This document shows, piece after piece, positions 1 through 13,000 of a DNA stretch of 64,000 nt. A program made the position numbers and the translations under genes. This DNA comes from Bipolaris cookei (taxonomy: Eukaryota > Ascomycota > Dothideomycetes > Pleosporales > Pleosporaceae), in NCBI GenBank assembly GCA_002286855.1, contig NRSV01000006.1:775533-839532 (forward strand). Reading direction: 5' to 3'. The notes below the pieces were generated by a model, which had not been told where the DNA came from, ran no database searches, and was given only the letters and a program-made list of their open reading frames with translations. How positions within the stretch are numbered: the stretch's first letter is position 1; each line of letters begins with the position of its first letter.

Positions 1-976
1 ACTATCATCTGTTGGTGGGTGGAAAGGCATTACTTCTGGTGCATACTGCTTTTCTGCAGGATCTTAGAGCCTCACTCTGCTCAGTCACGCCATGTGGTTG
101 TCTCTTGACGTTGAAACTACATTTCTGCGTATATAGGGTGCACATGACGAAGTATTAGTATAGGGAGAAGGTGGGCCGACGCGATTCGACACAGGCTATT
201 GTGTCAGGTCTCTGTCAGGTCTCGAGCATATTGAACATGTAGGCTTGGTGCGGGGTAGAAGGAAACTTGAAACTTACGCAGCTCGTCAATGTCACATTTC
301 TCTCGTGGAGGCGGAGGCTGCGCTGCTGAGCCACAACCCACAAGCCCCACGCTCGATTGGCGGCACTGCCCGCGCTAGCCTCTTTTATGCGGGCTGCGCC
401 CTTGTGCTGAGGAAAGGGCGATACAGCGGTTTAGCGCTCATCTTGACCCACCCACGGCTTTCTTTGTATTCACCCTCAGCCATCTGATTGTGCAAGAGTA
501 TTCCCCCCCTCTCCCCGCAGACTAGTGTGCAACTAGATTGAATGCGCAGGATGCGGGAGGTGCATATCTAATAGCTAGCTCGTACGTCATTCAATACATT
601 ATGCATCCTTCGTTGCATCGCGAACCACTCTCTTGGCACAACCGTAATTTACAAGCGGCCGGCGGCAATTCCTCGCTATTCTTCTCACCGGTGGCCTGAA
701 CCTCGGACGGTTGATCAACTCTCAGCCCTTCAGCGCCGGCAAGGGCTGCATGGATGACTCTAAACGCGAAACGCAATCAGTTTGTAGGCGCAGCGCCCTT
801 TGAACTAAAATACCAAACACCACGCCTGAGGCTTCTGAACACGCTTTCTTCCGCCATTTTCTGCTCACACCATTGGAGCCCGTGATTATCAAACGTCGAC
901 CACGACGCAGTAAAGGCGCCTTTTCTACCGACGCCGCCCTCTTGACACAGACCATCTAGAAAACAGCATCAACGAC
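1..976. other. Intergenic region upstream of the kinase-HET gene
   Basis: No open reading frame here resembles a known family and none shows a convincing splice model. The stretch presumably holds the promoter and 5' leader of the gene starting at 977. I see no repeat or RNA gene. Confidence 0.6.
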
Positions 977-3900
977 ATGGATCATCAGGGCGCAGGATTC
1001 GCCTTTGATTCCAACATGGATTTCAGCAACATGTTCGCGGCCGCGTCCGAGACATTGTTCAAGCCAGCGGATAACACTTCTGGCTTCTTCTTTGCTGACG
1101 AGGGCATCGACACTACTACCTCATCCTTCATGGATCCCATCACATTAGGCACGCCCCAACAGGGCGCCTTCGAAATGAACATCCCATCTGCTGCAAGCTA
1201 CTACCCACAAACTCCAGCATCACAGTTTCTTGGCTCAATGCCCACACAGCTTAATACTTACGGAAAGCGCCCCTTGCAGCTCGAAGCTGATGACTTCCCC
1301 CAATCCAAGCGTCAAGCAAGTTATGACTTTCCTCTATTCCCCACACCACCCGCCACAACAACCACCTCTAGCTGGGGCCTGGAGGCCACTCCTTCAACTA
1401 CCACAGTGGAAGGTCTGTCGGATGAAGCGGCTGATGTCTGCGCAACATGGTTCACCAAATTCAACGTGCTCCCTGGGTATGCACCCCAAGTCTTAGGCGC
1501 CTCACCTTGATTTGCTAACAGTCCTTGAGTGACCGACACATCGATTCATTAAGCCAACTCACTGGTGAGTCGGCAGATGCGATCCGGAGCTGGTTTGGCC
1601 AGCTCTTGAAGCAGGGGATGGGCAAGGGAGGCCCAAGTGACTCCGCTTACAAGTCTCAAACCGCACATATCCAGCAGCAAGACTCGTTCTGGGATCACCA
1701 CACTTACCAGACGGAGCTTCTGCAGGCCTCGCCATCACAACCACTACTGCTGGAGAACATCACTACCCCAGAAATTTCATACAGCCAGGACAACGTTGTC
1801 TCAACTACCGTCCAGCCAGTCACCACTACCAGAAGCTGCAAAAAGCGCTGTACACCTACCGACGACCTAGAGTTGCTTGCTCGAGACCCCAGGAAGATCT
1901 ATCAGTGCACTCGGAAGTGTGGCAAGCGGTATGGCCGAAAGAACGACTGGAAGAGAAAGGAGGAAGAGGGCTATCCATGCAAGTCATGGGTATGCAGCCT
2001 ATGCATCAGTGAAGGCGTGGAGAATGTCAAGCCATGCTATAGGAAGTACCATTTCGTGCAACACTTCCGAAATATACACGCCAACGTTGACCCTGATCAA
2101 TACGAAGAGGCGAGCGTAGTATACTCGGAGACAGAGTTCCCACGAAAGTGCGGATTCTGTCGCCACCGATTCTCGTCGAGACAGGAGCGAATTGACCATA
2201 TTGCAGACCACTTCAAGCAGGGCAAGTGCATGCTTGACTGGCGCGATGACGATGACAACAATGGTGCCGACGATTCCACCGACGATGACAACGACGACCG
2301 ACCAAGTGGAGACGATTTCGATGGCAGCCCTTCCTTCCAACCACCACCCTTCTATCCACCCGGCAACAACTCCAAACCTTCTGGTGACCAGGGTAGCAGT
2401 GGCGGCTCTTCAGGGCAACCACCTCAAGGCGGTTTCTTCCACTTCCAGCTCTCACAACTTGGTGAGAGCCAGCGGTATTGTGCGGTCAAACCTACCAGAC
2501 CCACTACACTTTCGCCGAACATCTCTCTGTCATCAATCTCAATTGATCGCGATGACACGGCCCCACAAGACGAGTCGTACAAGTCACAGCATCCACTCGA
2601 CAGGCACATTCCGACAAAGGGAGACTACGAAGCTGCTCTGGCCGGAGATGCTTTCGCCCAGCCCATAATTAGCGAAGATGGGTCGTCGCAGGACGAACGA
2701 GCTGACAAGCGTGGCTTGGAACATACGTTTGGAACCGATGCCGCCGCTAGTACCGAGATTGAAACGCTGATTTCGACTCTCGTACCTTCTTGGAGCCAAT
2801 TAGGAGCATCACTGGAGGAATTGTCGACGAGGGAAGAAACTCCATCTTCTGAGCCATTGCCAGATGCAACAGTAACAGCACGCTCTCAATGTAGCGATGC
2901 AACAGATCAATTATCGAGCCGACAATCTACGCCACAGATGCCAAAGTTCTCACGTGCCTTCCACAGTATCAAGCTCCTAGGCGCGGGTGGCTTTAGCACA
3001 GTCGATGAAGTCAAGCATCAACAAACGGGCCTGCGTATTGGAAGGAAGACACTCAAGAATCGTAACCAGACGGCGCTTGAGGAACTCAAAAAAGAAGTCA
3101 ATGTCCTTCAAAAGCTACGTCACCCGCACATTATTCGCTTCCTTGGAGCCTACTCAAAGGGCGACAAGATGTCGATACTGCTTTCACCTGTTGCAGAGAC
3201 AACATTGGCAGTCTGGCTTGATCGATCAGCGTTACAACGACCTGCCGATCTGTTCGAGACTGTTATGAAGATGTTTGGTTGTCTCGCTTCCTCTGTCAGG
3301 TACCTCCACGAGCAGCGACCTGTTGTTAAGCATATGGACATCAAACCCCAGAACATTCTCATTGTCGATGGCGATCAAGAGTTCCCGCACGTAATCCTTT
3401 CCGACTTTGGTGTCAGTTCTGCGGAGGAAGTTTCCGACGATCAATCGCGACCCTGGACACGCCAATACATCGCACCTGAGGTCGTCGAAGGCTTCACTCG
3501 CAAGCAGGCTGCTGATATTTGGAGTCTGGGATGTGTCTTTGCAGAAATGGCATCTGTTCCATTGAGTCAACACAATCCGGAATGGTCAGCCTTTAGCAAG
3601 GAATACAACGGTCGTACAGGAACATATTACTGGCAAGATGTACCAGGCGTACAGAAGAAGCTCTCTATATTCTTTGACTCAGCAAGGAGCCCGACTGAAC
3701 TGCTCCTTGTACGCGCGCTCCAAGCTATGTTGAGTGCTCAGCCTGATGAGCGGCCAGATGCGGCATCGCTCACAATGATCTTTACTCCTGCACCGTGCTG
3801 TCTCAACTGGCCGAACGATAAGATGACGTTCCCTGGTCCGCATGAGGAGCTGCTAGAGGTAGAGAGATTTGGGAAACACCATCGCATTGATCGCAATGCC

Positions 3901-5145
3901 CAGCCTCATCTGCATGACAAGGATGCGAACGACTGTTCTGTCAGTGTCCCTATTGCAAAGACCTGGCTGGATAATTGTTTGTGCACCCACGGTGCCTGTC
4001 GCCACTTGTCTTCGGGTTACTCCACCGATCTCCCTAGACGCCTGATTGATATCCTTCCGGAAGGCCAGGCTAGCAACTACGTTCGCGTCGTTGAAAGCGA
4101 GTCTCTCGAGAAACAGGTGCAACATATTCAATATGTTGCACTCAGCCACGTCTGGAGTAATGCCGAACCTATACTCTCAAGCGATTCACGGTCAAAGATG
4201 CAATCCGAACTTGTACTGAAAGCACTGCCTAGTGCAATAAGGAATGCGATCTCCGAAGTGCAACGTCTCGGCTTCCGATACTGCTGGCTGGATTCACTCT
4301 GCGTGCTCCAGGATTCAGAGCAAGAAAAGGAACAAGAGTGCACAAACATGTCTTCAATATTCCGCAACGCGATTCTCACCGTTGTCCTTGACCAGCTCGC
4401 AAATGCCAGCACAAGCAAGGATGTTGAAAATGCGACCGAAGATGTTGTCTCGAGGATTTCTCCCATCAAGAATAGGACCACAATCGCGACTCGTCTCCCG
4501 GCCTCCGCTTTACTGCCCTCTTCTATACTCACAGCCCCCAACCTGGGCTGGGATACTCGGGCCTGGGCGCTCCAAGACCGTCTCCTGAGTCGCCGCTTCC
4601 TGCACTTGGGCGAACAATCATACTGGGAATGCAACACGCTCAAAGCCTCCGAGACCTTTCCTCGCGGTCTACCCGCGCTCCTCTGGGAAAAGGTCCACAC
4701 ACAATATAGCGATGATACCGAAGAAACGTGTGCACAAGCAAGCAATGCATTTCCTAGTGCAAAACTCTTTGCCATGGAATTCGACGATGCACACAATGCA
4801 AACACGATTCCGCATCAGAAGCCCGCCGAGCCGCGTCCGCCACTCCCGAGTGCCAGTCGTTTGCGCGACTGCCAGTGGGTTAAGAAGCAAGGCGATGATG
4901 CGGCTCGAGATGCGAATGCGGTGCTGGCAACGCTGGGTGGGTGTGAGAGTCATGCAGAGATACCGCCGTTTGATGAGAGTGGGTGTATGTGTTGTAGTAG
5001 TGGAAGTAGTACTATGGGTATATGTAGGAGTGAGAATGGAAATGGTGAGGTGGCGGAAGCAAATGCGAATGCAAATGCTGAGATAGGAGGTGAAGGAAGT
5101 GGAGAGGTGTTTGGCAATGCTGTCCAAGCGACTGTATTGATGTAG
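977..5145 (+). CDS. Homeodomain-like / C2H2 / protein kinase / HET-domain fusion protein
   Basis: Two exons, about 1370 aa. Exon 1 is 977-1465 and exon 2 is 1522-5145; the frame-preserving intron uses a weak GTGCTC donor at 1466 and a strong TGCTAACAG acceptor ending at 1521. A GTATGC donor at 1477 with that acceptor would break the frame. Domains in order: a homeodomain-like module spanning the splice site (SQLTGESADAIRSWFGQLLK, residues about 150-200, like the KN-homeodomain recognition helix); cysteine/histidine zinc-finger segments (about 290-320 and 372-395); an acidic low-complexity linker; a Ser/Thr kinase (about 640-930) with GAGGFSTV loop, HMDIKPQN catalytic loop (R of HRD replaced by M), DFG and APE; then a HET domain (about 1032-1170) with YVALSHVWS, RYCWLDSLCVLQDS and RAWALQDRLLSRR. 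Kinase and HET lie in one uninterrupted exon, so the fusion is not an assembly of neighbours. HET domains trigger heterokaryon-incompatibility cell death; the whole protein is probably a signalling or self/non-self regulator. The exact function is unknown. Confidence 0.85.
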
Positions 5146-5343
5146 TCCGAGGGGTTTATTTCATCACGAAGTTTCACGATCAAGTTTGTAGTTTGTGTCG
5201 GCATCAACCCGATTCGATTCTTTCATAGTTTCCTTTTTGTATTCGATATTCCAAGTTTTTTTTCAATCCCATCATCGCTTTTCCACGATTCCTTGAACGC
5301 CAAAGTGATTATGCTTTAAATTCGCACCCTTGACTTCCCCCCA

Positions 5344-6439
5344 TCACGCCTCAGGTCTAACCCTCCCTCTCCTCTCCCTCATATCCTCCACCCTCTTCCG
5401 ATCTTCCTCAAACCGCTTCTTCAACTCACCCTCCGCCTTCTTCCTCCTCTCACGGTTCTGGAACCGGTAAAAATCATCCGTAGCCCGATGATTCCTCTTG
5501 CGCTCATCCAACTCGGCCTTCTTCTTCTCCGCCTCTTCCAGCCTTGCAGGCCCAACACGCCCGCCACGGACAACAGCCACGAAACCATCTTCGTCAGGTA
5601 CGGAACGCGCCGTTTTGCGGAGCCGATTACGCATCGTTTCCAGGGCGTTGAATTGCGTAAGGTAAGCATTTAAGCTAGATTGCAGGAGAGATGGCGGTGG
5701 GTACATGAGGTTGTTATGGGATTTGTAACCTATTTTTTCCATTAGCTCTCTCTCTCTCTCTCTCTCTCTCTTCACATAAACAACCACCCATCTCTCGAAA
5801 TACAAAATAGACAAATATGGAAATATAGCACTTACGTTCAACCCCCACCCCTTCCTCCTCTCCCCTCCACACCACCTCGGCCCCCTCCTTAACCACCTTC
5901 TGCACCCCCCTCATCGCGCCCCTCGCACTCTTCCCATCCACAAACACCACAACCGCCGCACTCCCACTCCTCCGCACCCCACCACTCCAAAGCGGCGGTA
6001 ACGCGCTCTCCGCATCCTCAACCACACCCTCCGCCACCATCTCCTTATCATCCCCCCTCTTCCTCTTCTTACTCCGCAACCCCCCACCAGTAGCATCGTT
6101 GGCCTCGCTTTTCCATCGCTTGTGCATTGGCTCTGCGGGAACAGAAGCGTCAAAGTCTACGCGCTCAACCATTGAGCCGCCGAGGTGCTCGGAGAATAAA
6201 GCACGGAGGTTAGATTCCGAAGCGTCAATGGGGAGGTTGGCGATGAAGAGGCTGCGGTCTGAGGAGGGGGTCGGGACCGCTGGGGTGTGCGGTTTGATGT
6301 ACATGTAGTGGCGTGCGGTGGTGCAGTGGTCAGGGAGCCCAGGGAGCGGGGGGAGGGTGAGGCGGAGGACGGTGAAGTCTGCGACAGTTTTCAGGGGCGG
6401 TTTGGGAGTTTTGGTGGGTTGGGGCCCGGTGGGCGACAT
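5344..6439 (-). CDS. RRP7: Ribosomal RNA-processing protein 7 (Rrp7)
   Basis: Two exons on the minus strand: 6439-5836 and 5729-5344, intron 5835-5730 (106 bp, GTAAGT donor, branch CTAAT, TAG acceptor), giving 329 aa. The N-terminal part matches the Rrp7 RRM-like domain (SLFIANLPIDASESNLRALF, about residues 65-85, and AVVVFVDGKSA). The C-terminal part has the diagnostic Rrp7 tail: MYPPPSLLQSSLNAYLTQF, then DEDGFVAVVR, then a long basic/acidic coiled-coil helix rich in R, K and E. Rrp7 acts in the UTP-C/CURI complex in nucleolar 18S rRNA maturation and links ribosomal protein synthesis to rRNA processing. Length agrees with fungal homologues (about 300-330 aa). The intron contains a CT/GA microsatellite. 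It is convergent with the upstream kinase-HET gene, 198 bp between stops. Confidence 0.92.
5746..5771. repeat. CT/GA dinucleotide microsatellite in the RRP7 intron
   Basis: About 13 uninterrupted CT units on the plus strand inside the RRP7 intron, just 5' (in gene orientation) of the branch site and acceptor. It is prone to length change, and its length would set the branch-to-donor distance. Confidence 0.95.
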
Positions 6440-7193
6440 GATGGGTTTGCGCTGGTGGTGAAGGGATGGATGGGAGGTTTGTGGGTGGTGGTGGGAATTG
6501 GGTATTTTTGGCTTGAGCGCAGGCGCAGGCGATGCTGATTAAAGCGCTGAGTTGGCAATGCGCAAGAGATTCTGCGATTGTGTGGTAGAGGTGTTCACAT
6601 GTATGTGCTCGAAGTGGTAGAGTTCGTGCTGGTGGACCTTCTGCGCTCACGAAATTTTGGTAGGGTTGGCACGGACGCTTCTGACTTCGTCACCAGCGCT
6701 GCAAGGCCGACTACTCACTTTGCAGGCAAACGTATTCATGTCAATAGCACGACAAATAATAGCAATGCACGTGTACCAATTGCTGAGAAAATTAATAGTA
6801 ATCTATTTCTTTGCTAGGCTAAGAATTACAGATTTCATAACGAAACGCTCTATGCGAGCGAACCGTAACAGAAAAATGTGGATATCAATAAAGCCATGAG
6901 GCGTAAAAGGCAGAAAGTAGTAATACACCCAGCATGAAGAGCGAGTGCAGATTCCAAACTGGCACCACGATTCACTCTAACCGCACAAGCAGGCAACAGT
7001 CGTCAAGTGCGTGACTGTCGAGCTGAGATGGCATGGGCAGGAGCATGCAATAGACACCGTCAAGCCAAGCCTCTACAGTGATGTAATTCGGGTATAGGTA
7101 ACAATGCCGCTATGCAGCTGAAAGTCAAAAAAAATCAAAGAGCGGCATGTACATATCATGACCAAGCCTTATAACCATAGGAACGTGACTGCC
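6440..7193. other. Intergenic region
   Basis: It holds the RRP7 promoter side and the 3' flank of the SYLF gene. An AT-rich stretch occurs around 6730-6900. I see no supportable gene. Confidence 0.6.
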
Positions 7194-9127
7194 TTAGTTG
7201 AAGCCACCCGGAATGCTCTTAATAGGAGAGTCTGGGGGCGAATGGAGAGCTGCATTGTCTGTCTTGTCATGTTCTGGCAACGGCTCGTGGGAGTATTTAG
7301 GCTTGAGTTTGTTGCCAATCTGTTCGAGCCTGCTGTCCTCTACAGAAGACAAAGATGAAGTCGAGTCTCCACGCATGAGGGAAGGAGTTGAGTCTGGGCT
7401 ATGCTTTAGAACAGTTGGAGAAGGCATGGCTGATGTGTCTTGCGTTGTGTTCAGTGATCCATCCGAGTTGGTCGACATACGGTTGCGGAAGGGATTCCTG
7501 GCAGGCAGGGCTGGGGCAACGGGCTTCGCCACTTGGACGACGCGTGCACGAATTGCCTGCGGGGCCGCTGCCTGATGGATCTCGTGAACAACTGGCTCCT
7601 CTTCGAAATCATCGTCCTCGTCCTCGTCCTCGTCATCATTTTCAAGATCTATATTATCATGTGATACTTCCTTCCGGGGAAAGCCGCTCGATTTATCATC
7701 AACAGCCTTGCCTGATTGTGGCTGTGGTTCAAGAGCTGTAGGAGTAACCTCTTCGAGCTTCTTTTCGGCGCTCTTTGGTCGTGGCGGGGTGGGTTGTTCG
7801 ATCGTTGTCTCGGGTATTTCTATCGTGGGAATAGCAGGTGTGGGTGCGACGCTTGTTCGTGGTGGTAGTTTCGGGGCTGGCTTCTTGATGGTCGGAGGAG
7901 GTGGTGGCAGATCGTCGGTCTGGGTGCTCATATCGATCGTTGGTGCCCGAGGCTCGAATACGCTGCTGATGTTACTCATTCGCCAGCTCGACGGTCGGCT
8001 CCCGGCCAAGCTCGACCGGTCCGTACTCCTACGATACGTAGAGTTTCTGAATGTGCTGTAAATAGGACTCGTCAGGCTGGGCTTGAATTCGAATTGCTCG
8101 CTTGATGGCCTGCTGTGTGTTCCTGCTTCCCTAATCTCCAGACCGGCCTCTTGTAACGCAAGCACACCGAATGGATCGGGATCAACAGCGTCCGGGATGC
8201 CAAAGGTCTTCTCTTCAGGGCCTGTGATCTCAAAGTCACCCGGCGGAGCTTCGTCTGGGATCAAAGACTCATCGACGTCGGTATCGCCTTGAGCTGATTT
8301 GAGTGTCTCCAGAAGTCTTCTTGTCTCTTGGGGTACGTGCCGCACTTTTCCAGCCAGTATGTCCTTCACCCCTATGCGCTCGCCGTAGAAACGCTCATTC
8401 TCGTCTGTGCGTTCGATGACAATGGTTCCGTCTAGTTGAAGGCCCGCATAGAATCCTCGTGACTTGATGTAGGTGAAGAGGGGCGACTGGCGCTTGTGAA
8501 TCTCGGTATCCAGTATGGCTCCGACGCCAGCTGGACCTGCGACGGCGCTGATTTCTCCGCCCAAGGTGCATCTCACCGTCTGAAAAGCCTCCAGTGCCTT
8601 TTCTGAATTGATGACAATGACACAGTCGTAGATGTCTACGCCCACGAGAAAGCCTACACCGACTGTATGCATCATGATGCCCGAGGGCGGTGACCATGTG
8701 CCGTCCTCTTTTCGCGCAACAAGTATACCGGCTCCACCGGATCCAGAGACCCAAAAGCCTGTTCGCATGGTTGTGAAGATGCAGAGACCTTTTGCATTTT
8801 GTATGACCTTGGACGGGATCTTCTTAAGCACTCTCTGCTTCCCTTGAGGCACATTGGCGGTGGCGGGCCGGTCTTCTTCCTCGTAAAAGCCATCCTCTGT
8901 AACGGGGTCAGTGGGTGCGGGTGGACATGTAGCGGTGACATACTGCAGAAACTCTTGAGGATGCGCGCGGCCTTGTCCGACTCAATGTCGAGTGTTGTGG
9001 GCCAGAATGCCTCGGAGCCGACTCTGTTGGACAGGCGGTTGACGGGGGCACCGAGTTTGTCGACCCAGTTGTAGACCTTGTCGAAGCCAGCTTTGGACTG
9101 GGTTTTCGTCTTGGACCATAGGGCCAT
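7194..9127 (-). CDS. SYLF-domain (Ysc84/Lsb3-like) actin/endocytosis protein without C-terminal SH3
   Basis: Two minus-strand exons: 9127-8944 and 8896-7194, intron 8943-8897 (47 bp, GTATGT donor, TTACAG acceptor), 628 aa. The spliced N-terminus reads through a classic SYLF (DUF500) domain: SDKAARILKSFCKDGFYEEE across the junction, then KKIPSKVIQNAKGLCIFTTM, WVSGSGGAGILVAR, WSPPSGI and GVGFLVGVDIYDCVIVINS (about residues 45-260). In yeast Ysc84/Lsb3 the SYLF domain binds phosphoinositides and actin at endocytic patches. The C-terminal half is low-complexity: proline-rich SH3-ligand-like segments (LPPPPPTIKKPAPKLPPR), an acidic run (ENDDEDEDEDDDFEEE) and Ser-rich tail. The SH3 domain of yeast Lsb3/Ysc84 is absent, so this paralogue would offer proline ligands instead of binding them. 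No frame damage is seen. Confidence 0.9.
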
Positions 9128-10040
9128 GTTGGCAGGCTGACTACGTCACAGGCTGGCCGGGTGCTAGAGGTGGGTTTGAGTGTGACTACACATGGATGCA
9201 AAGCATGGAAGCGTGATGGATGGTTCAGGGAAAAGCAAAGAAGGAGGTCAAGAGGCGGAAGCGTCGGGAATACGTGGTAGACCAGCAGGCGACGACCGTT
9301 TTTCAGTTGCGCGGTACGTCAGCCGATGCAGGTTGTGGCGCTGCTGTAGGATCGGGTAGTTATGTTTAATAATGCCCTGGGCAGTCCCTCGCAGGTGACT
9401 GATCCCTGCGCCCCACGACTCGGACAAACTCTTAGGTGCCGTCATGAGACATTGATTTACCAGATGCAGCGGGTCGTCGAGGGGGATTCCAAGACGGCTG
9501 CTGCACACCACTAGGAGGGAGCATGCACGTCGCCTGATTCGTTGGGGAGGCTGGGTCCTGGGCAATAGCCACTACCTAGAGCGGAGCCAGGAACAAACCG
9601 AAAACCACGATGAGGTAGAGGCCCGTCCCGATAGGGTTTAGGCATACATGCGCCGTGAATCAGTTGCACGTGGCCATAAGTTGTCGGCCTGCTTGCTGCT
9701 TCCGTCGTCTGATGCGGGCTCAGCAGACCTCGGCGGAGAAACAGTGCTGCCGGGCTCCGGGCTGGCAACGCGCCAAGACCGGGCCGGATTAGGCGCGTCG
9801 CTCCGAAGCTCACCAAAGTTTATGTTGCGACCGCGACCACGGGCTGGACAAGGGACAAACGTATATCTCCACTTCACTCGTTGCGGCCCGCTGGCGCGCA
9901 CATGCTGCGAATTCCGTGATACTGAAATTACCGCGCCCAAAGTGCTAGTCGCATTGTTGCTCGCAGACTACTAGGTCGGTCCACTGCCCTACTAGCCTGT
10001 CCGACGCCTGGGGCCGCAGAGCAGCACACCAGCAACTGCA
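9128..10040. other. Divergent promoter region between the SYLF gene and NUP85
   Basis: About 0.9 kb separating two divergently transcribed genes. GC-rich open frames on both strands lack any family signature and are probably chance. It presumably holds both promoters; I cannot point to a defined site. Confidence 0.5.
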
Positions 10041-13000
10041 ATGTTTCGTGTCCCATCTCCCACTCCACCTTCCACGCCCGGCCGCGACTACGATAGCTAC
10101 CCCGAGCCTCCTCCATCGACAACGCCAGCTGGCCCTCCGCCCGGCATGAACAACGGCTTGTTTGGATCGTCGCGACCAGCCTTTAACCCCAACCACTACG
10201 ATTTCGGCGCCACTGCATTGTTTGGAAGCTCACCGCCCAAGCATGATCTGCTCGAGGGCGTTGGATCGGGCTCAATGGGCACCTCGACTGTAGGCCGACC
10301 CCATGTCCAGCGAGGACGTCCCACCAACTCGAGCCAGTTTCGCCCAGTCAATGGCGCGCCAAACAGACATGCTCAGAGCACAAACGACGACAACGACTAC
10401 ACCGATGAGGATGAAGAAGAGTACGACGACGAAATGGACGAGGAAGAGGGTTCCGAAGAGGAAGAAGAGCACTACTCGCCACAACGGCGCAACAAGACAC
10501 AGAACAGATTCACCCAGTCGACAGTGTCAAGGACGAGCGCAAACGACGTGGAGCCGGCCCCTACCTTGGTTCGACCAGGCGCAAAGCAAACTCAGTTCGA
10601 CCTTCTTGCGCTTGCAAAGGGCCTTACGTCGGACGCCGGTCGACCGCGTCTTCGCGAACCCGACCATCTGATACTCGACACGGAGTTGTTGGTCGAGAAG
10701 GTGTATGAATCGGTGCAGTCGGACTCGCCAGAGAAGAGGACCGAGGTGGTTGGCTCTGTCGCTCACGAGTTGATAGCAGCATGGCGAGCCGCGTCCAAGT
10801 CGACCTCCCGAACCAACACATCCTCAAGCCGACCAGAAAGTGTAATGGAGCTGTCGCAGACCACACAACTGGCAGCTCTTTTGCTAACTCTACACCACCC
10901 TCCCCAAGTTGGACTAGACCAGCGAACCTCTGCCTTGTCCTTGGTACCAGCGCGATCTGAATCGAAACAATACACGCCAATCCCGAAGGCCTTGCTCGAC
11001 TGGCTGAATAGCACATTCGATGGCGGCTCTGAGGTGACTGAGGTGTTGAAACAGACTGGCGGATATTCCAGGCATCCTTCTTTCTGGGAGGTTGTACATG
11101 TTACCATTGCCCGAGGAAGATTCGCACAAACTTTACAGCTGCTCCAGGGCGCGCAGCTTGAACATGCCGAAACAGCCGACCATGACGGGCTGGGACGCGC
11201 TGGATACACCGGGACGCATCTACAATATGCAAACCACGCACTTCGTCAAGCAATTGACCTTTTACGTGAGTGTCCTGCTATCGCATCAGAAGATTGGGAC
11301 ATCAAAGGACATGATTGGACCATTTTCCGTCAGCGCGTTCAGCAAACCTCTGTTGGCTTGGAGGACTTTGCCGAAGGCGAAAGTGTGAGCCGTCACTCTA
11401 TATCACAGCCCTTCCAAGCGGCCCACTTTGGCATTTCACAGAGTCAAGCAAGCTTCCAACTTAGCGTAGCGAGCCGGAAAGCAGAAAGCAAAGTGCCGTG
11501 GTCTGTCTATGAGAATCTGGAAAGGATGTATCAGCTCTTGCTCGGCAATGAGGAGGAGATTCTTACCTTGTCGGCGGATTGGATTGAAGCGACCGTTGGT
11601 CTGACCATCTGGTGGAACGGAGAAGAGGAGGACCTTGCGCAAGGCAGCCTGGCAGCTAGCCGTCGTTCCCTGATGCGGTCGCAACGGGTTCGTCCTGTCG
11701 ACGTGACGCCGGTCAAAGCCTACTCTCAACGCCTTTCTGCTGCGCTTGCAGCAGTCATACAAAACAGCGACGAGGATTTCAGCATCAACTCTGTAGACCG
11801 CTTCGAGGTGGGTCTAGCATGCGTACTAGACGACAACGCAGAAGGCGCGCTCCAGATTCTCCAGGGCTGGTCTCTCACGATCGCCTCCGCAGTGGCCGAG
11901 ATTGCCAGCGCGGGCGAGTGGTTCAAGGGTGCAAAGGGCTTGTTGGATCAATTTGATCAGGACGACTTGATGGTTCTGAGCTATACCGAACAACAGCAGC
12001 CAAAGGGTGTGACAAAGGACGACTTGCTCTTTACCTACTCGGACCTGTTGGCATCCAAGGGACAAATTACAGGCAAAGAAGGCCAAGAGTCTAAAGAAGG
12101 ATGGGAGCTGGCTGTGCAGGTCCTAGGAAGACTGGATGATACTATAGCGGCGAATGAGCGTATCGAGCGGATACTCAATGACCTACCTCTTGAGTCGTCA
12201 AGTCGAGTGGACAAGATCACTCAGCTGTGTTATAACCTGGGTCTTTCGCAGCATGCAGTCACCATTGCTCAGGTACGTCATCACTTTGGATCCTTTCTTG
12301 TTGATGCTGACCATGATAGAAATATGCCGACCATCTCCGCACAAATACCAAGAACTACGGTGACACTCTCCTCTACTACGCCCGTGCTCACGATGCATCG
12401 AGAATCCAAGAAGTCCTTCGTGTGCTAGTTGCCCACTGCCTGGTCAAATCAATGGCATATCCTCCACTGGACGAACTGGACGAATCCCTCAGCTCGCTAA
12501 TCACCTCTCCCAAGCAAGCTCTGACCAAGCTCGCCAACACAGACTCTGAAGCCGCATCATTGCTCTCCAACCATCTCAGTGGTTACGCGACGATCCGCAA
12601 GTACTATGACCTGCGAGATGAAGAGGTACTTTTGAAGAATGGCCAGAAACCAGCACACCGACGCATGGCTCGGAAACGGGCTGCTGCCAACTCACTCATG
12701 GTCATCATCGCCAGTGCAGCGTCGAGCATCCGGGGAGGACTGTACGATCCAGAGATTGAGACTGTGGTCCCCGTCGATGTCTTGCTACCCCTACTAGGCG
12801 AGGCGCTCATTTTCGTGAACCAGCCCAAACGCACTCTGACTCTTCGCAATCTCTACGATCTTCTCGCTGCTGTCGAGGACTTGGATACTGCCCCCAGTAT
12901 GATCCGAGCGCAGTGCGAGGAGGTGTTGAATACTACCCTGCTATCCGCACACGACGCTAACTCTTCGCCACAAATACCGAACCCACACAATTTTCTCACC

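Noticed and set aside
1477..1576. Introns from the GTATGC donor at 1477 to acceptors at 1521 or 1576
   Set aside because: Both put exon 2 of the kinase-HET gene out of frame.
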